From Antedon mediterranea (taxonomy: Eukaryota > Echinodermata > Crinoidea > Comatulida > Antedonidae), in NCBI RefSeq assembly GCF_964355755.1, contig NC_092674.1, positions 21,912,001 to 21,976,000 of the forward strand: a stretch of DNA of 64,000 bases. Reading direction: 5' to 3'. The translations under genes and the position numbers were made by a program. Position 1 is the first letter of the stretch. Every line of letters starts with the position of its first letter. Below are positions 37,501-54,600 of this stretch, piece by piece. Below the pieces are notes generated by a model. It was not told the origin of the DNA and did no database searches. It was given only the letters and a program-made list of their open reading frames with translations.

Positions 37501-39728
37501 TGAGCAGCCATGTTGAAACACTGATTCTCATCAGAACACCAAAGTTAAATTTGATAGTGTAGGCAGAGCTTAACAAGGGATATCAGAATAGCATGGGTTT
37601 GAAACCTGTCTATGCCTGCCATATTGCTTGTATCCTTAGGCAAGATACTTATTTTGTTGCATCGTTCTTCGTATGGGACAAAAAGTTGTTCATTCTGTGT
37701 ATATATATATATATATATATAAATTCAAAGGCAAATTACTGAAAAAAATGACAATGCTGTGGGTAACAGTGGCTGGATCTCAATGGAGATACAAAAATAA
37801 AAAGCGAAAAGCTAAATCAAAACGATAAAGTAAACAGCCAGAAAAGTTAGCAGAGCTTTCGGGCAACACTAGCCCTTCATCAGTGATATATATATTGATC
37901 ATGTGCATGAGACAAAGAATTGTCTATCTTATTTGAACAGAGTAAGAGATAGTCTCCCAATGTTCTGAACATGTCTTTGTCAGGAGTGTAAATATGGAAT
38001 CTAATGATTGCTACTACTATTATTATAAAAATAATCGACAGCAGTTTATACAAGAATAAAAGTGGTTTTGTTTTAATTTGCCAGGGTTGGTTGGTGTGTG
38101 AGGATTCCTCATGTGCTCACCGTACACGATGTGTTCCCATCAATCCACAACGCCATGGCCTTCCATGCTCAGTTTGCCAACGAGCTCTACTCAAGCCCGA
38201 GGTTTGTTAACTGATTACTTTTTAACATTCAGCTTATTACATAACAATTGTTTAAACTAGGGTTAAAGGCACTATCGCTCTATGGTTCTGGTGTTAGAAC
38301 TTCTCAGATAAGCTCATGTGCACTTTAAAGAGCCTAGTACATCTTTCGAGACGAGTAGGGTTACTTCGGTAGCCACTGACCATAACTGGACCCTCTATGA
38401 GACCAGTCTTTGACTGAAGATGTCACCAAGTAAAAAAAAAATTAACAATTCACAAACAATTTAGAAACTGTCACTTCAAAATTAGAAACTACTGATGGTG
38501 CATCGTATATATTTTATTTTCAAATCTTGTAGTTTCTTATACCACCTGTATTCTAAGTAGTGCCCATGACTGTGGCAGCCAATATACATAGTTAAATCGA
38601 CTTTATTTTAAGCTACAATTAAAGGTTTGCTAGTGAATAAAGAAATGAATTTCTAACCTTGTTTTTCTAATATAATAATATGTTTTTCAGTACACTAGCA
38701 AAGCACTTTACACTCAGCTAAGATATTTCAAATTTATCTTTGATACTCATCATGCCCTTGAAATGAACAAGGATAAAGGTAAACACTTATTTCATTAAGT
38801 TAATGAACATTGTATACAGAGAAAAAATGTATTCTTCTAAACTCAACACATTGATTTCCACCTTGTGGATTTCAGGCTCAAGACATGAGAAAATATAAGA
38901 AAGTTTATTTCTGTCATAAACATACAAACCATAACTGAATTATATAATGGGCAACCTAGAAACAAAATAGAAAAGAAATACACTACAAATACTCATGTGG
39001 GCTATACAAAATGTATTGCTTAAAAAAAACCACACATTTTTTTATTTAAAGATGTATTGTCTCCAAAAACATGAAAAATCAAGATTAATTAAATCGGAAT
39101 TGAAATAGGTTATTTTGTAGTTTTAATAAAGTTAATCCCTTCCGTAAAAAAAAACCCAAAAAAAATTGTGTTTTCTCATGTAAAATGACAAAATAAATGA
39201 TCAAATTCAACCAAAAATGACTACCTCCTGACTAAAGTCACCAACCAGCCAATTTTTCTATATTTTGCTTTAAATTACAGTTTCTTGAGGTAAATACATT
39301 GTCTTTCGATTTCAAATTTTTGGTCAGAGTGGATTACTATTCAGTGAAATTAAAATGGCATATTCGACAAAAAAATTGAAAAAAAAAAAATTTTTCAATA
39401 CATCTTTAATAGAGTATGTTTAAAAAAAAAAATGAATATCAGCTACTGCCTTTTCAACCTTGTTCAGTTGTTCCAAACGTCTACATTCTTGCTCGGTGAC
39501 TTTATTCAGAGTGTAGTCATTAACTAGGCTACTAACCTTTCTAACAGAAACTTAAAATATTATAATTATTTTACAGGTGTGACTAAACAAATTTTTGAAA
39601 GAAATCTTGAAGTACGAAATGCATACGACAGACTTCTACAGACAACAGATTGCGCTGTTCGACAAAGTGGTTACTCTGAGGTTAATCTCAGTCGATTGTT
39701 TGAGAATCTCTTTACAATCAAAGTTTGA
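17336..39728 (+). CDS. POLA1: DNA polymerase alpha catalytic subunit (p180)
   Basis: Catalytic subunit of the polymerase alpha-primase complex, which extends RNA primers with a short DNA stretch at origins and Okazaki fragments in the nucleus. I resolved 37 coding exons summing to 4464 nt (1487 residues plus stop), close to the roughly 1460 residues of the vertebrate protein, with every junction in phase. B-family motifs are intact: DFNSLYPS (893-900), [12 protein letters not shown] (980-991) and YGDTDS (1029-1034). Two cysteine modules lie at the C-terminus. Start: ATG at 17336, followed by an acidic, poorly conserved N-terminus; M7 (17354) is an alternative. All introns look GT-AG except intron 23 (GC-AG). 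Introns hold SINEs, LINE relics, MITEs and minisatellites. A candidate AATAAA lies at 39983. Identification is secure; single splice sites could be off by a few bases. Confidence 0.97.
17788..18046 (+). mobile_element. LINE 3' end in POLA1 intron 1
   Basis: A 63-codon frame contains [17 protein letters not shown] followed by a short FKNRID stretch, the signature of the extreme C-terminus of non-LTR retrotransposon ORF2 proteins (RVI-WN-LP then FK..LD). It is followed by a short 3' region and an (ACTAA)n tail at about 18027-18045. It is a 5'-truncated fragment; the clade is not determined. Confidence 0.75.
19226..19342. mobile_element. Small hairpin MITE in POLA1 intron 3
   Basis: About 117 bases with inverted ends: AAGCTTGGTTCCCACTT on the left and AAGTGGAAACCAAGCTT on the right, continuing imperfectly inwards. 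No coding capacity. Target duplication not resolved. Confidence 0.6.
19741..20052 (-). mobile_element. tRNA-derived SINE, family 1
   Basis: Read on the minus strand, the head (about 19975-20052) looks like a leucine/serine-type tRNA: TTGCTGAGTGGTTAAGAC as A box and GGGTTCGAGGC as B box. A body containing TTCTCAGATAAGGACTATAA and TTGTACATCTTTTGCGACGAG follows. Related copies lie at 28606-28870 and 38273-38420. Confidence 0.7.
20810..21130. repeat. Degenerate ~20-25-bp tandem repeats in POLA1 intron 6
   Basis: Repeated variants of the phrase AGCCTAAAGTTCTTCAACCA, each differing at several positions, fill roughly 320 bases. Their divergence suggests an old array. Confidence 0.65.
21921..22240. 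repeat. 160-bp tandem duplication in POLA1 intron 8
   Basis: Two adjacent copies (about 21921-22080 and 22081-22235). Both contain CCAATTGGAC followed by AAGCAGACACCCTCTGATCC and GGGCTAAACTTTTTAGC, with few differences. No coding content. Confidence 0.85.
22910..31848 (+). CDS. POLA1: POLA1 exons 10-22: N-terminal and exonuclease-like domains
   Basis: Exons: 22910-23100, 23766-23878, 24238-24336, 24813-24887, 25192-25330, 27714-27868, 28248-28332, 28433-28494, 29025-29114, 29431-29547, 30654-30832, 31043-31172, 31732-31848. Conserved stretches include [37 protein letters not shown] and [15 protein letters not shown]. In this family the exonuclease fold is kept but catalytically inactive, so polymerase alpha does not proofread. 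Exon 15 follows a 2.4-kb intron containing a PIF/Harbinger-like transposon. Confidence 0.94.
23165..23480 (-). mobile_element. tRNA-derived SINE, family 2
   Basis: On the minus strand the head shows an A box, TGGCGCAGAGTGTTGG, and a canonical B box, GGTTCGAATCC (about 23416-23426). A body contains TGTATCCTTAGGCAAGATAC, and the tail includes AGCGCTATATAAGAATG. It lies in POLA1 intron 10. A partial copy is present at about 37575-37690. Confidence 0.75.
23550..23650. repeat. Dispersed repeat with TTTCACAGGAAAGTGT core
   Basis: The core TTTCACAGGAAAGTGTCC, with flanking 'tattaagggacc'-like sequence, recurs in intron 20 (about 30840-30950) and, inverted, in intron 30 (about 35340-35420). Three copies within one gene indicate a short interspersed element, probably a MITE. 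Confidence 0.55.
24381..24520 (+). pseudogene. LINE relic in POLA1 intron 12
   Basis: The reading frame contains [15 protein letters not shown] followed by a TFLNEHM stretch, resembling the RIINTWNSLP-IV C-terminus of LINE ORF2 proteins. Sequence is eroded and lacks a recognisable tail. Confidence 0.5.
25512..27223. mobile_element. PIF/Harbinger-like DNA transposon (non-autonomous) in POLA1 intron 14
   Basis: A 1.7-kb element bounded by perfect 30-bp inverted repeats (25512-25541 and 27194-27223) that begin GGCGTCATCTACAAATT, with TAA on both outer sides (25509-25511 and 27224-27226). A TAA/TWA 3-bp duplication is characteristic of PIF/Harbinger. Subterminal regions hold many copies of AGACGCG and its palindrome AGACGCGTCT, plausible transposase sites. 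The longest internal frame (137 codons at 25698-26111) shows no DDE or Myb motif, so the copy looks non-autonomous. It carries a TAGGCCTA cluster near 26740-26950. Confidence 0.82.
28606..28870 (+). mobile_element. tRNA-derived SINE, family 1
   Basis: A tRNA-like head containing AAGTGGAACAGTAATCCATT, then a degenerate B box (AGGGTTTGAGGC), then the family-1 body with TTCTCGGATAAGAAGTATAA and AAAGAACCTAGTACATCTTC. In POLA1 intron 17. Confidence 0.65.
29141..29216. mobile_element. Partial MITE (GTCTACACTATCAAA family)
   Basis: It contains the right half of the element found intact at 52226-52346: a TTTGGGCACATCATAC stretch and the end TTTGATAGTGTACAGAGCTTT. The left inverted end is missing. 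Confidence 0.6.
29970..30500. repeat. 35-bp minisatellite, about 15 copies
   Basis: Tandem units of TGAAATAGCAGTACAATCAC plus 15 further bases, nearly identical throughout; one copy has G for A near 30090. It lies in POLA1 intron 19. The repeats are directly contiguous, so this is not a CRISPR array. Homogeneity suggests recent expansion. Confidence 0.95.
31933..36455 (+). CDS. POLA1: POLA1 exons 23-32: catalytic palm, fingers and thumb
   Basis: Exons: 31933-32020, 32519-32631, 32799-32948, 33529-33651, 33958-33990, 34119-34300, 34869-34985, 35108-35240, 35831-35962, 36281-36455. Motif A DFNSLYPS supplies D893; motif [13 protein letters not shown] binds the incoming nucleotide; motif C YGDTDS supplies D1031 and D1033. 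KKKKYAA spans the exon 28/29 junction, and [12 protein letters not shown] follows. Exon 27 is only 33 bases ([11 protein letters not shown]). No catalytic residue is missing. Confidence 0.96.
32101..32390. mobile_element. MITE-like repeat in POLA1 intron 23
   Basis: The left end, AAGACCCCTATTTACGCT, and the right end, AAGTGTAAATTTGGTCTTT, are inverted relatives. The interior resembles the GC-rich repeat at 1821-2440 (GAGTCGGCAATCGATAAG and a GACCCAAACAATG-like part). No coding frame. Confidence 0.55.
34333..34672. repeat. 19-bp minisatellite in POLA1 intron 28
   Basis: About 17 units of GTACGTAAGYGCAACGCAG. Outer units are more diverged than inner ones. Because 19 is not a multiple of three, all three minus-strand frames stay open and create long leucine/cysteine-rich frames that are not genes. 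The right flank (AACACAAGGGCGTAAGTGCA onward to 34715) resembles unique sequence in a GSR intron at 44771-44840. Confidence 0.95.
36925..39728 (+). CDS. POLA1: POLA1 exons 33-37: C-terminal zinc modules
   Basis: Exons: 36925-37103, 37329-37451, 38085-38201, 38691-38778, 39577-39728 (TGA at 39726-39728). Two metal-binding modules are visible: C1312-x2-C1315 with C1336-x4-C1341, and C1374-x4-C1379 with C1397-x2-C1400. In B-family replicative polymerases this region anchors the B subunit (POLA2) and links to primase. The last exon ends with [12 protein letters not shown] and a 10-residue tail, as in other animals. Confidence 0.94.
37575..37690 (+). mobile_element. SINE family 2 fragment
   Basis: It contains a B-box-like GGGTTTGAAACC and then TGCTTGTATCCTTAGGCAAG, matching the body of the SINE at 23165-23480 in the opposite orientation. 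It is followed by a (TA)n run at about 37701-37721. Confidence 0.55.
38273..38420 (+). mobile_element. SINE family 1, 5'-truncated
   Basis: Begins within the family body (CTCTATGGTTCTGGTGTTAG) and continues through GAGCCTAGTACATCTTTCG and GACGAGTAGGGTTACTTCGG. No tRNA-like head remains. In POLA1 intron 35. Confidence 0.6.
39050..39405. mobile_element. TTAA-flanked MITE (piggyBac-like) in the last POLA1 intron
   Basis: The 356-bp element has 10-bp inverted ends AGATGTATTG and CAATACATCT, with TTAA immediately outside both ends (39046-39049 and 39406-39409). TTAA duplication is the piggyBac signature. There is no transposase. An inverted, truncated relative lies at 49790-50010. Confidence 0.72.
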
Positions 39729-40404
39729 GGGGATTTATATACAGTATCATAATATTCAGTATGCAAATAATGAATATTTTTTAGTGGAATTGATATAATA
39801 TTTTCATCAGTAGAAATATAGACTTTCTATTTTACAAAGCGATTCCAAGTTAAATATACCTGAACATCAAATATTTGTTTTATAACACACCTACTGAAGG
39901 CTGAATAATATTATAAAAGTTGCACGCTCACAAGTCGTGAGATGAATACAAAATAGTACAGTACATTACATTTAAACCAACCAATAAAATGGTGTGTTAT
40001 AATATGCAATAAGTATACAGTATTAAGATTTAAACATCAACCATGAAGTATACAGCATAATTTTATACCACTGAAAACCTTTGCTATATATTTTCTTGAT
40101 TTTCATTGCATTTTTTGTAATGCAGTATTTTGCGACCCCTTAGTCTAGGTCGATGTAGCATTTTGAAGGGACCAGTGTATGTATTGAGGTTTAGGGATTG
40201 TACTTGTGTGATTATGTAGGAGGGAAATGGTTACAACATTTTTTTATAGCCTCCTAATATAATAAATTGTAATTAATAGGCTAAATCAAATTGTGTTGAT
40301 TAATCTTGAAAATAGAAATGTAGTATTTCTTATACCATGGATGTTTTTTCATGTAAACTATGTGTTTGGGGTGTGGGGGAAATTTGTTAAAAAATGATAC
40401 TAAT
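39729..40404. other. POLA1 3' flank
   Basis: AT-rich sequence after the stop codon. A candidate polyadenylation signal AATAAA occurs at 39983-39988, giving a 3' untranslated region of about 270 bases if used. No gene is recognised up to the foldback element. Confidence 0.45.
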
Positions 40405-40413
40405 GCTAGGCCT

Positions 40414-42215
40414 CGTATCCGGATATTCACCCCCTGGACATTTACCCCCGGACAACTACCCCCCGGACAACCACCACCTGGACCACTACCCCCTTAGGAC
40501 AACTACCCCTTTAGGACAACTACCCCCCGGACAAATACCCCCCGGACAACAACCCCCTTAGGACAACTACCCCCTGGACAACTACCCCCGGACAATTACC
40601 CCTAGGAACAATCACCCCCCGGACAATTACCACCCAGAAAACTATCCCTTTAGAACACCCTAACCACCCAGACCATTCAACAACCTGACTCTGCAACAGT
40701 GTATAATAGGAATTAATAACTATATTTTAATTCGTTACTTTGACGAATTACTATTCATTATTGTAAACAAAAGTAAAAGATTGAACATAAATATAGCCTG
40801 GTATAAACTGAAGATTGTCACACATGATCATAGGATAGTCGAACGTATTATATAGTACTCCCTGTATTTACTGTAAAGACTGGGTTCGCTAATAATAATA
40901 ATAATTTTTGCGTCAGGACAATGCTTCGATAACCACTGGTCTTAAAAGAATTAATTTTTGTCTCAAATTTGTCATATATGTATTTTTGTACACTTGAAGA
41001 ATAATATCACTTTTGATATTTGACCTCAATGTTCACTCACCGAATAAACGTCGATCTTTAAATAAATTCCCCTCAAATAAACGGTGACCATGTCACTCCC
41101 ATGAACCATCATATGGAATAATCGGCGTCTATTTCCATTAGATTATACCCCCTCCCATTGAATAAACAACTTTCTTCCAATAAATGTCCACCTAAAAACC
41201 ACCTAAACAATAAACAGCCCGTTTTTTCAATAAATACGGTACTTTAAATCTAGCACATCTAGGGTCTAGCGTGCTGTTAAACAGAATAATCGGTTAAAAA
41301 CGGGTGTTTCGAAACTAGAGACCCGAGACCAGAGACCCGAGACCCAATACGAAAAGGGAGACCTAAATATACGAAAAGGGAGACCCACGTACGAAAAGGG
41401 GAGACTCCACTATACGAAAAGGGAGACCCCACTATACGAAAAGGGAGACCCCACTATACGAAAAGGGAGACCCTAATATACGAAAAGGGAGACCTAAATA
41501 TACGAAAAGGGAGACCCAATTATACGAAAGGGAGACCCAAATATACAAAATGGGAGACCCAAATATACGAAAAGGGAGACCCACTATAAGAAAAGGGAGA
41601 CCCCACTATACGAAAAGAGAGACCACACTATACGAAAAGGGAGACCCTAATATACGAAAAGGGAGACCCAAATATAGGTCTCCCTTTTCGTATTGGGTCT
41701 CGTGTCAGGTCTCTGGTCTCGGGTCTCTAGTTTCGAAACACCCGTTAAAAACAGATGATTTCATTTTTACAGAAACCGGTCCTATATATTTGTCTACTTT
41801 TGGATGGGGGGGGGGGGGCGGTAGTTGACCGGGGGATAGTTGACCGGGGGACAGTTGACCGGGGGACGGTTGACCGGGGGATGGTTGACCGGGGGTTGGT
41901 TGACCGAGGGTTGGTTGACCGGGGGGTGGTTGTCCTAAGGGGGTGGTTGTCCTAAGGGGGTGGTTGTCCGGGGGGTGGTTGTCCGGGGGGTAGTTGTCCG
42001 GGGGGTAGTTGTCCGGGGGGTAGTTGTCCTAAGGGGGTAGTTGTCCTAAGGGGATAGTTGTCCTAAGGGGGTAGTTGTCCTAAGGGGGTAGTTGTCCTAA
42101 GGGGGTAGTTGTCCTAAGGGGGTAGTTTTCCGGGGGGTAGTTGTCCTAAGGGGGTAGTTGTCCGGGTGGTAAACATCCGGGGGGTAACTGTCTAGGGGGT
42201 AGGTGTCCTAGAACC
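40414..42215. mobile_element. Foldback (TU-like) transposon with minisatellite arms
   Basis: Left arm (about 40430-40670) is an array of GGACAACTACCCCC-type units. The right arm (about 41818-42210) is the inverted array of GTAGTTGTCCGGGGGG, GTAGTTGTCCTAAGGGG and GTTGACCGGGGG-type units. Perfect 9-bp duplications GCTAGGCCT flank it (40405-40413 and 42216-42224). The architecture resembles foldback elements such as sea-urchin TU and Drosophila FB, whose inverted repeats are built of short tandem repeats; kinship is inferred. The centre is AT-rich with no transposase frame. A second foldback (41302-41743) is inserted inside. Open frames across the arrays are artefacts of repetition. Confidence 0.8.
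41302..41743. mobile_element. Nested foldback element with ~22-bp tandem core
   Basis: The left end GGGTGTTTCGAAACTAGAGA is mirrored by TCTCTAGTTTCGAAACACCC at the right. Arms of roughly 65 bases include GACCCGAGACC repeats, and the core is an array of TACGAAAAGGGAGACCC units. Perfect 9-bp duplications GTTAAAAAC lie at 41293-41301 and 41744-41752. Position inside the larger element shows that it inserted later. Confidence 0.82.
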
Positions 42216-42224
42216 GCTAGGCCT

Positions 42225-52191
<9,967 letters not shown>

Positions 52192-52225
52192 AAGAAGTAG
52201 TGAAAGACTGTGTTTTGAGAATTTA

Positions 52226-52346
52226 AAAGCTCCGTCTACACTATCAAACTTAATGTGACCCAAAAATGTGATGTGCCCATATGGACACGATGACATCATA
52301 TCACACTTTTTTTGTCAATATAGTTTGATAGTGTAGTCAGAGCTTT
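52226..52346. mobile_element. Complete hairpin MITE in the GSR 3' untranslated region
   Basis: Inverted ends AAAGCTCCGTCTACACTATC and GATAGTGTAGTCAGAGCTTT bound about 121 bases. The interior contains GTGATGTGCCCATATGGAC. It begins about 35 bases after the GSR stop, so it is probably transcribed with the mRNA. Relatives at 44870-44997, 29141-29216 and a fragment at about 37547-37571. Confidence 0.78.
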
Positions 52347-53204
52347 GATACATGCTATCCACATAGGATAGTTCAGGATATTTAATTTTGAATGCATTCA
52401 TTTGTACTGCCTTAAAATAATGTTCAAAAAGCACAAATATAAAACTTATGCACCATGAAAAAAAAATCTTATTTAACGTAAGGATTTACGGTTACTGCAT
52501 AAAATATTTCTTCTGTTACTATTTTGTGCGACCAGCATAACAAATGTGTGACAGTTCAGTGGGTACACCCTCTCTGCTTTGTCAATGAAGCAAAACAATC
52601 TGACTGAATAATTAATCATAAATGCAAGAATACTGTACTTTTCGATTTGTTTACAATTGAATCATGTTATCAGTATTGTGTCACATGTAGTGGTTCCAGT
52701 GTAAACATACCTTTACTGGAAAGAGGATATATTTTGAAGATATTAAAATGACTGTGTATTAATCTTTTGATAAAATAATTATTATTATTAACACTGCACA
52801 TAACATAAATTTCAAACAAAATTCAGTACTTTATAGAGTTTAATTTATCATAAATTGTATTTTTTATAAATGTTTATTAGATAATAATAGTAACATTCCA
52901 AAGAATGATAATGGTAAATGGTAGTTGTGAGTGAATTGTAATGCCCTTAGTCTGTCATTTTGAAATGTATACATTCCATGTATAACATTTCTATTGTTTA
53001 TTATACAGTGTAAACCATTATATTAAACAACATTGATAATAACCACACTTATATTTTGTTAGTGATAAAGCAGAACGAACATAATACGAACATAATTGAT
53101 AATGTTCTTGCAAATGCCTTTTTCAGCTCACTATGTCGGTCGGTCGGTTGGTGTAAATCACTAACTCAAATTTGAGAACGCGACTGCAGCCATGTATATG
53201 ACCT

Positions 53205-53735
53205 TGTTTACATAAACAATAGACATTTTAAACCCGGATCTACCATTTAAGGACTCTTTTTCCTTATAAACGAATGGTGACTTCACTGAAAGAAAAATGT
53301 TGTTAACGATAGGCCTAAAGCAAAACGAACACATTTTTTTTTTAAAGTGGTGCTACAGGGATTGTTTGATATAGATGTTATGAGATATTAATGTCACTGA
53401 TTTTCAATTACATATAAACGCTAATTGGGTTAAGTTATTTAAAAAAAATATATTTTCCTTTGTAAAACAAATTCAAATTATATATCTAAGAAAAATGACT
53501 CAAATTGACATACGGTAAATGACAAGTCAATTGTTGTGAATGTTCTATTTTATAACATAAAAAAAGTCATGTAGCACCACTAAGGCGGCTTATTTCATGA
53601 CGTCAATGTTGCAAATGGGTTTTTTTTTACATAAACAATAGGCATTATAAACCCGGATCTACCATTTAAGGACCCTTTTTCTCCTCTTTCAACGATTCGT
53701 GACGTCACTGAAAGAAAAATGTTTTATTCTCGATC
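53205..53735. repeat. Direct repeat pair, ~110 bp each
   Basis: Copies at about 53205-53310 and 53620-53735 share ACATAAACAATAG, AACCCGGATCTACCATTTAA and CACTGAAAGAAAAATGTT. The intervening 310 bases differ. The origin is unknown: a duplication or two copies of a dispersed element. Confidence 0.7.
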
Positions 53736-54489
53736 AGTTGATAATTTGCTTCTTTTTATACGATCGTGTCTTGGTTCATTTGTTCTTCGTTTAAAAATAT
53801 AACAATTATCAACTAATAGCTAGTTTTTACAGGCGTGATGAATCATACATTATTTCTGTTTCAATCGACGGTAATTGAATTCGGGTCTAACATCTAATTT
53901 TCCATGACTCTGTTGTGGAATATAGAAAATAAGATTAAGGAATTTTCTAGTGCGTTAGAGGAGAATTCCGTAGAATTATCTTCACTCATTTCCAAACGAA
54001 TAAACATAAATAAACACATTGGAATCTCTAGAACTCAAATTGCCTAGCAAGCCAAATTAACTAACTTTCTATTACTATTAGTCTGGCTCCTTTCCAACAA
54101 ATCATCGATTAAGTTAGCTATCCAGTTGTCTTTTTTCTCGCCCCAAACCAAACATACACGTGCTAGTCAAATTGGAGATGGACCACATATAAATAAACTA
54201 AATGTGTATGCTGTAACGAGTATCCGGGATCAGCCTAATGATTTTCTACTCAGACTAGTAAATTAAACTATAATGATCGGCTTTGTGACAATTTGTCTGA
54301 ATTGAAACAAACCAAACTGGTACCGGTAATCGTTTAATTGCGGAATTAATTTGCCATGACTGTCATTATTAGTAATGGACAAAGATTGTTAAAATGCAAC
54401 AAACTTGTATTAATGGACATTGTACTCGAAATATATGACTACATTTAAAAACACTTTAGCGTTGAAGAGTCCATTCCAGAAGGTATTTC

Positions 54490-54600
54490 TCAATTTAATT
54501 GAGATATCTCTGTTAATAGAGATATCTTTATTAATAGAGATATCTTAGTTTTTAATAGCAATACCTCTATTAATAGAGATATCTTTAAAAGTTTAAAAAT
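54490..54600. repeat. Short tandem array (TAATAGAGATATCTT)
   Basis: Four to five imperfect copies of TTAATAGAGATATCTTT. Each unit contains the palindrome AGATATCT. Confidence 0.65.

Noticed and set aside
41550-41955. Frames of 92 and 66 codons with repeated GRPTIRKG or VDRG phrases
   Set aside because: They are translations of foldback tandem arrays.
53347-53581. AGTGGTGCTACA / TGTAGCACCACT inverted pair as a transposon
   Set aside because: Only about 12 bases of inverted sequence, with no convincing target duplication.
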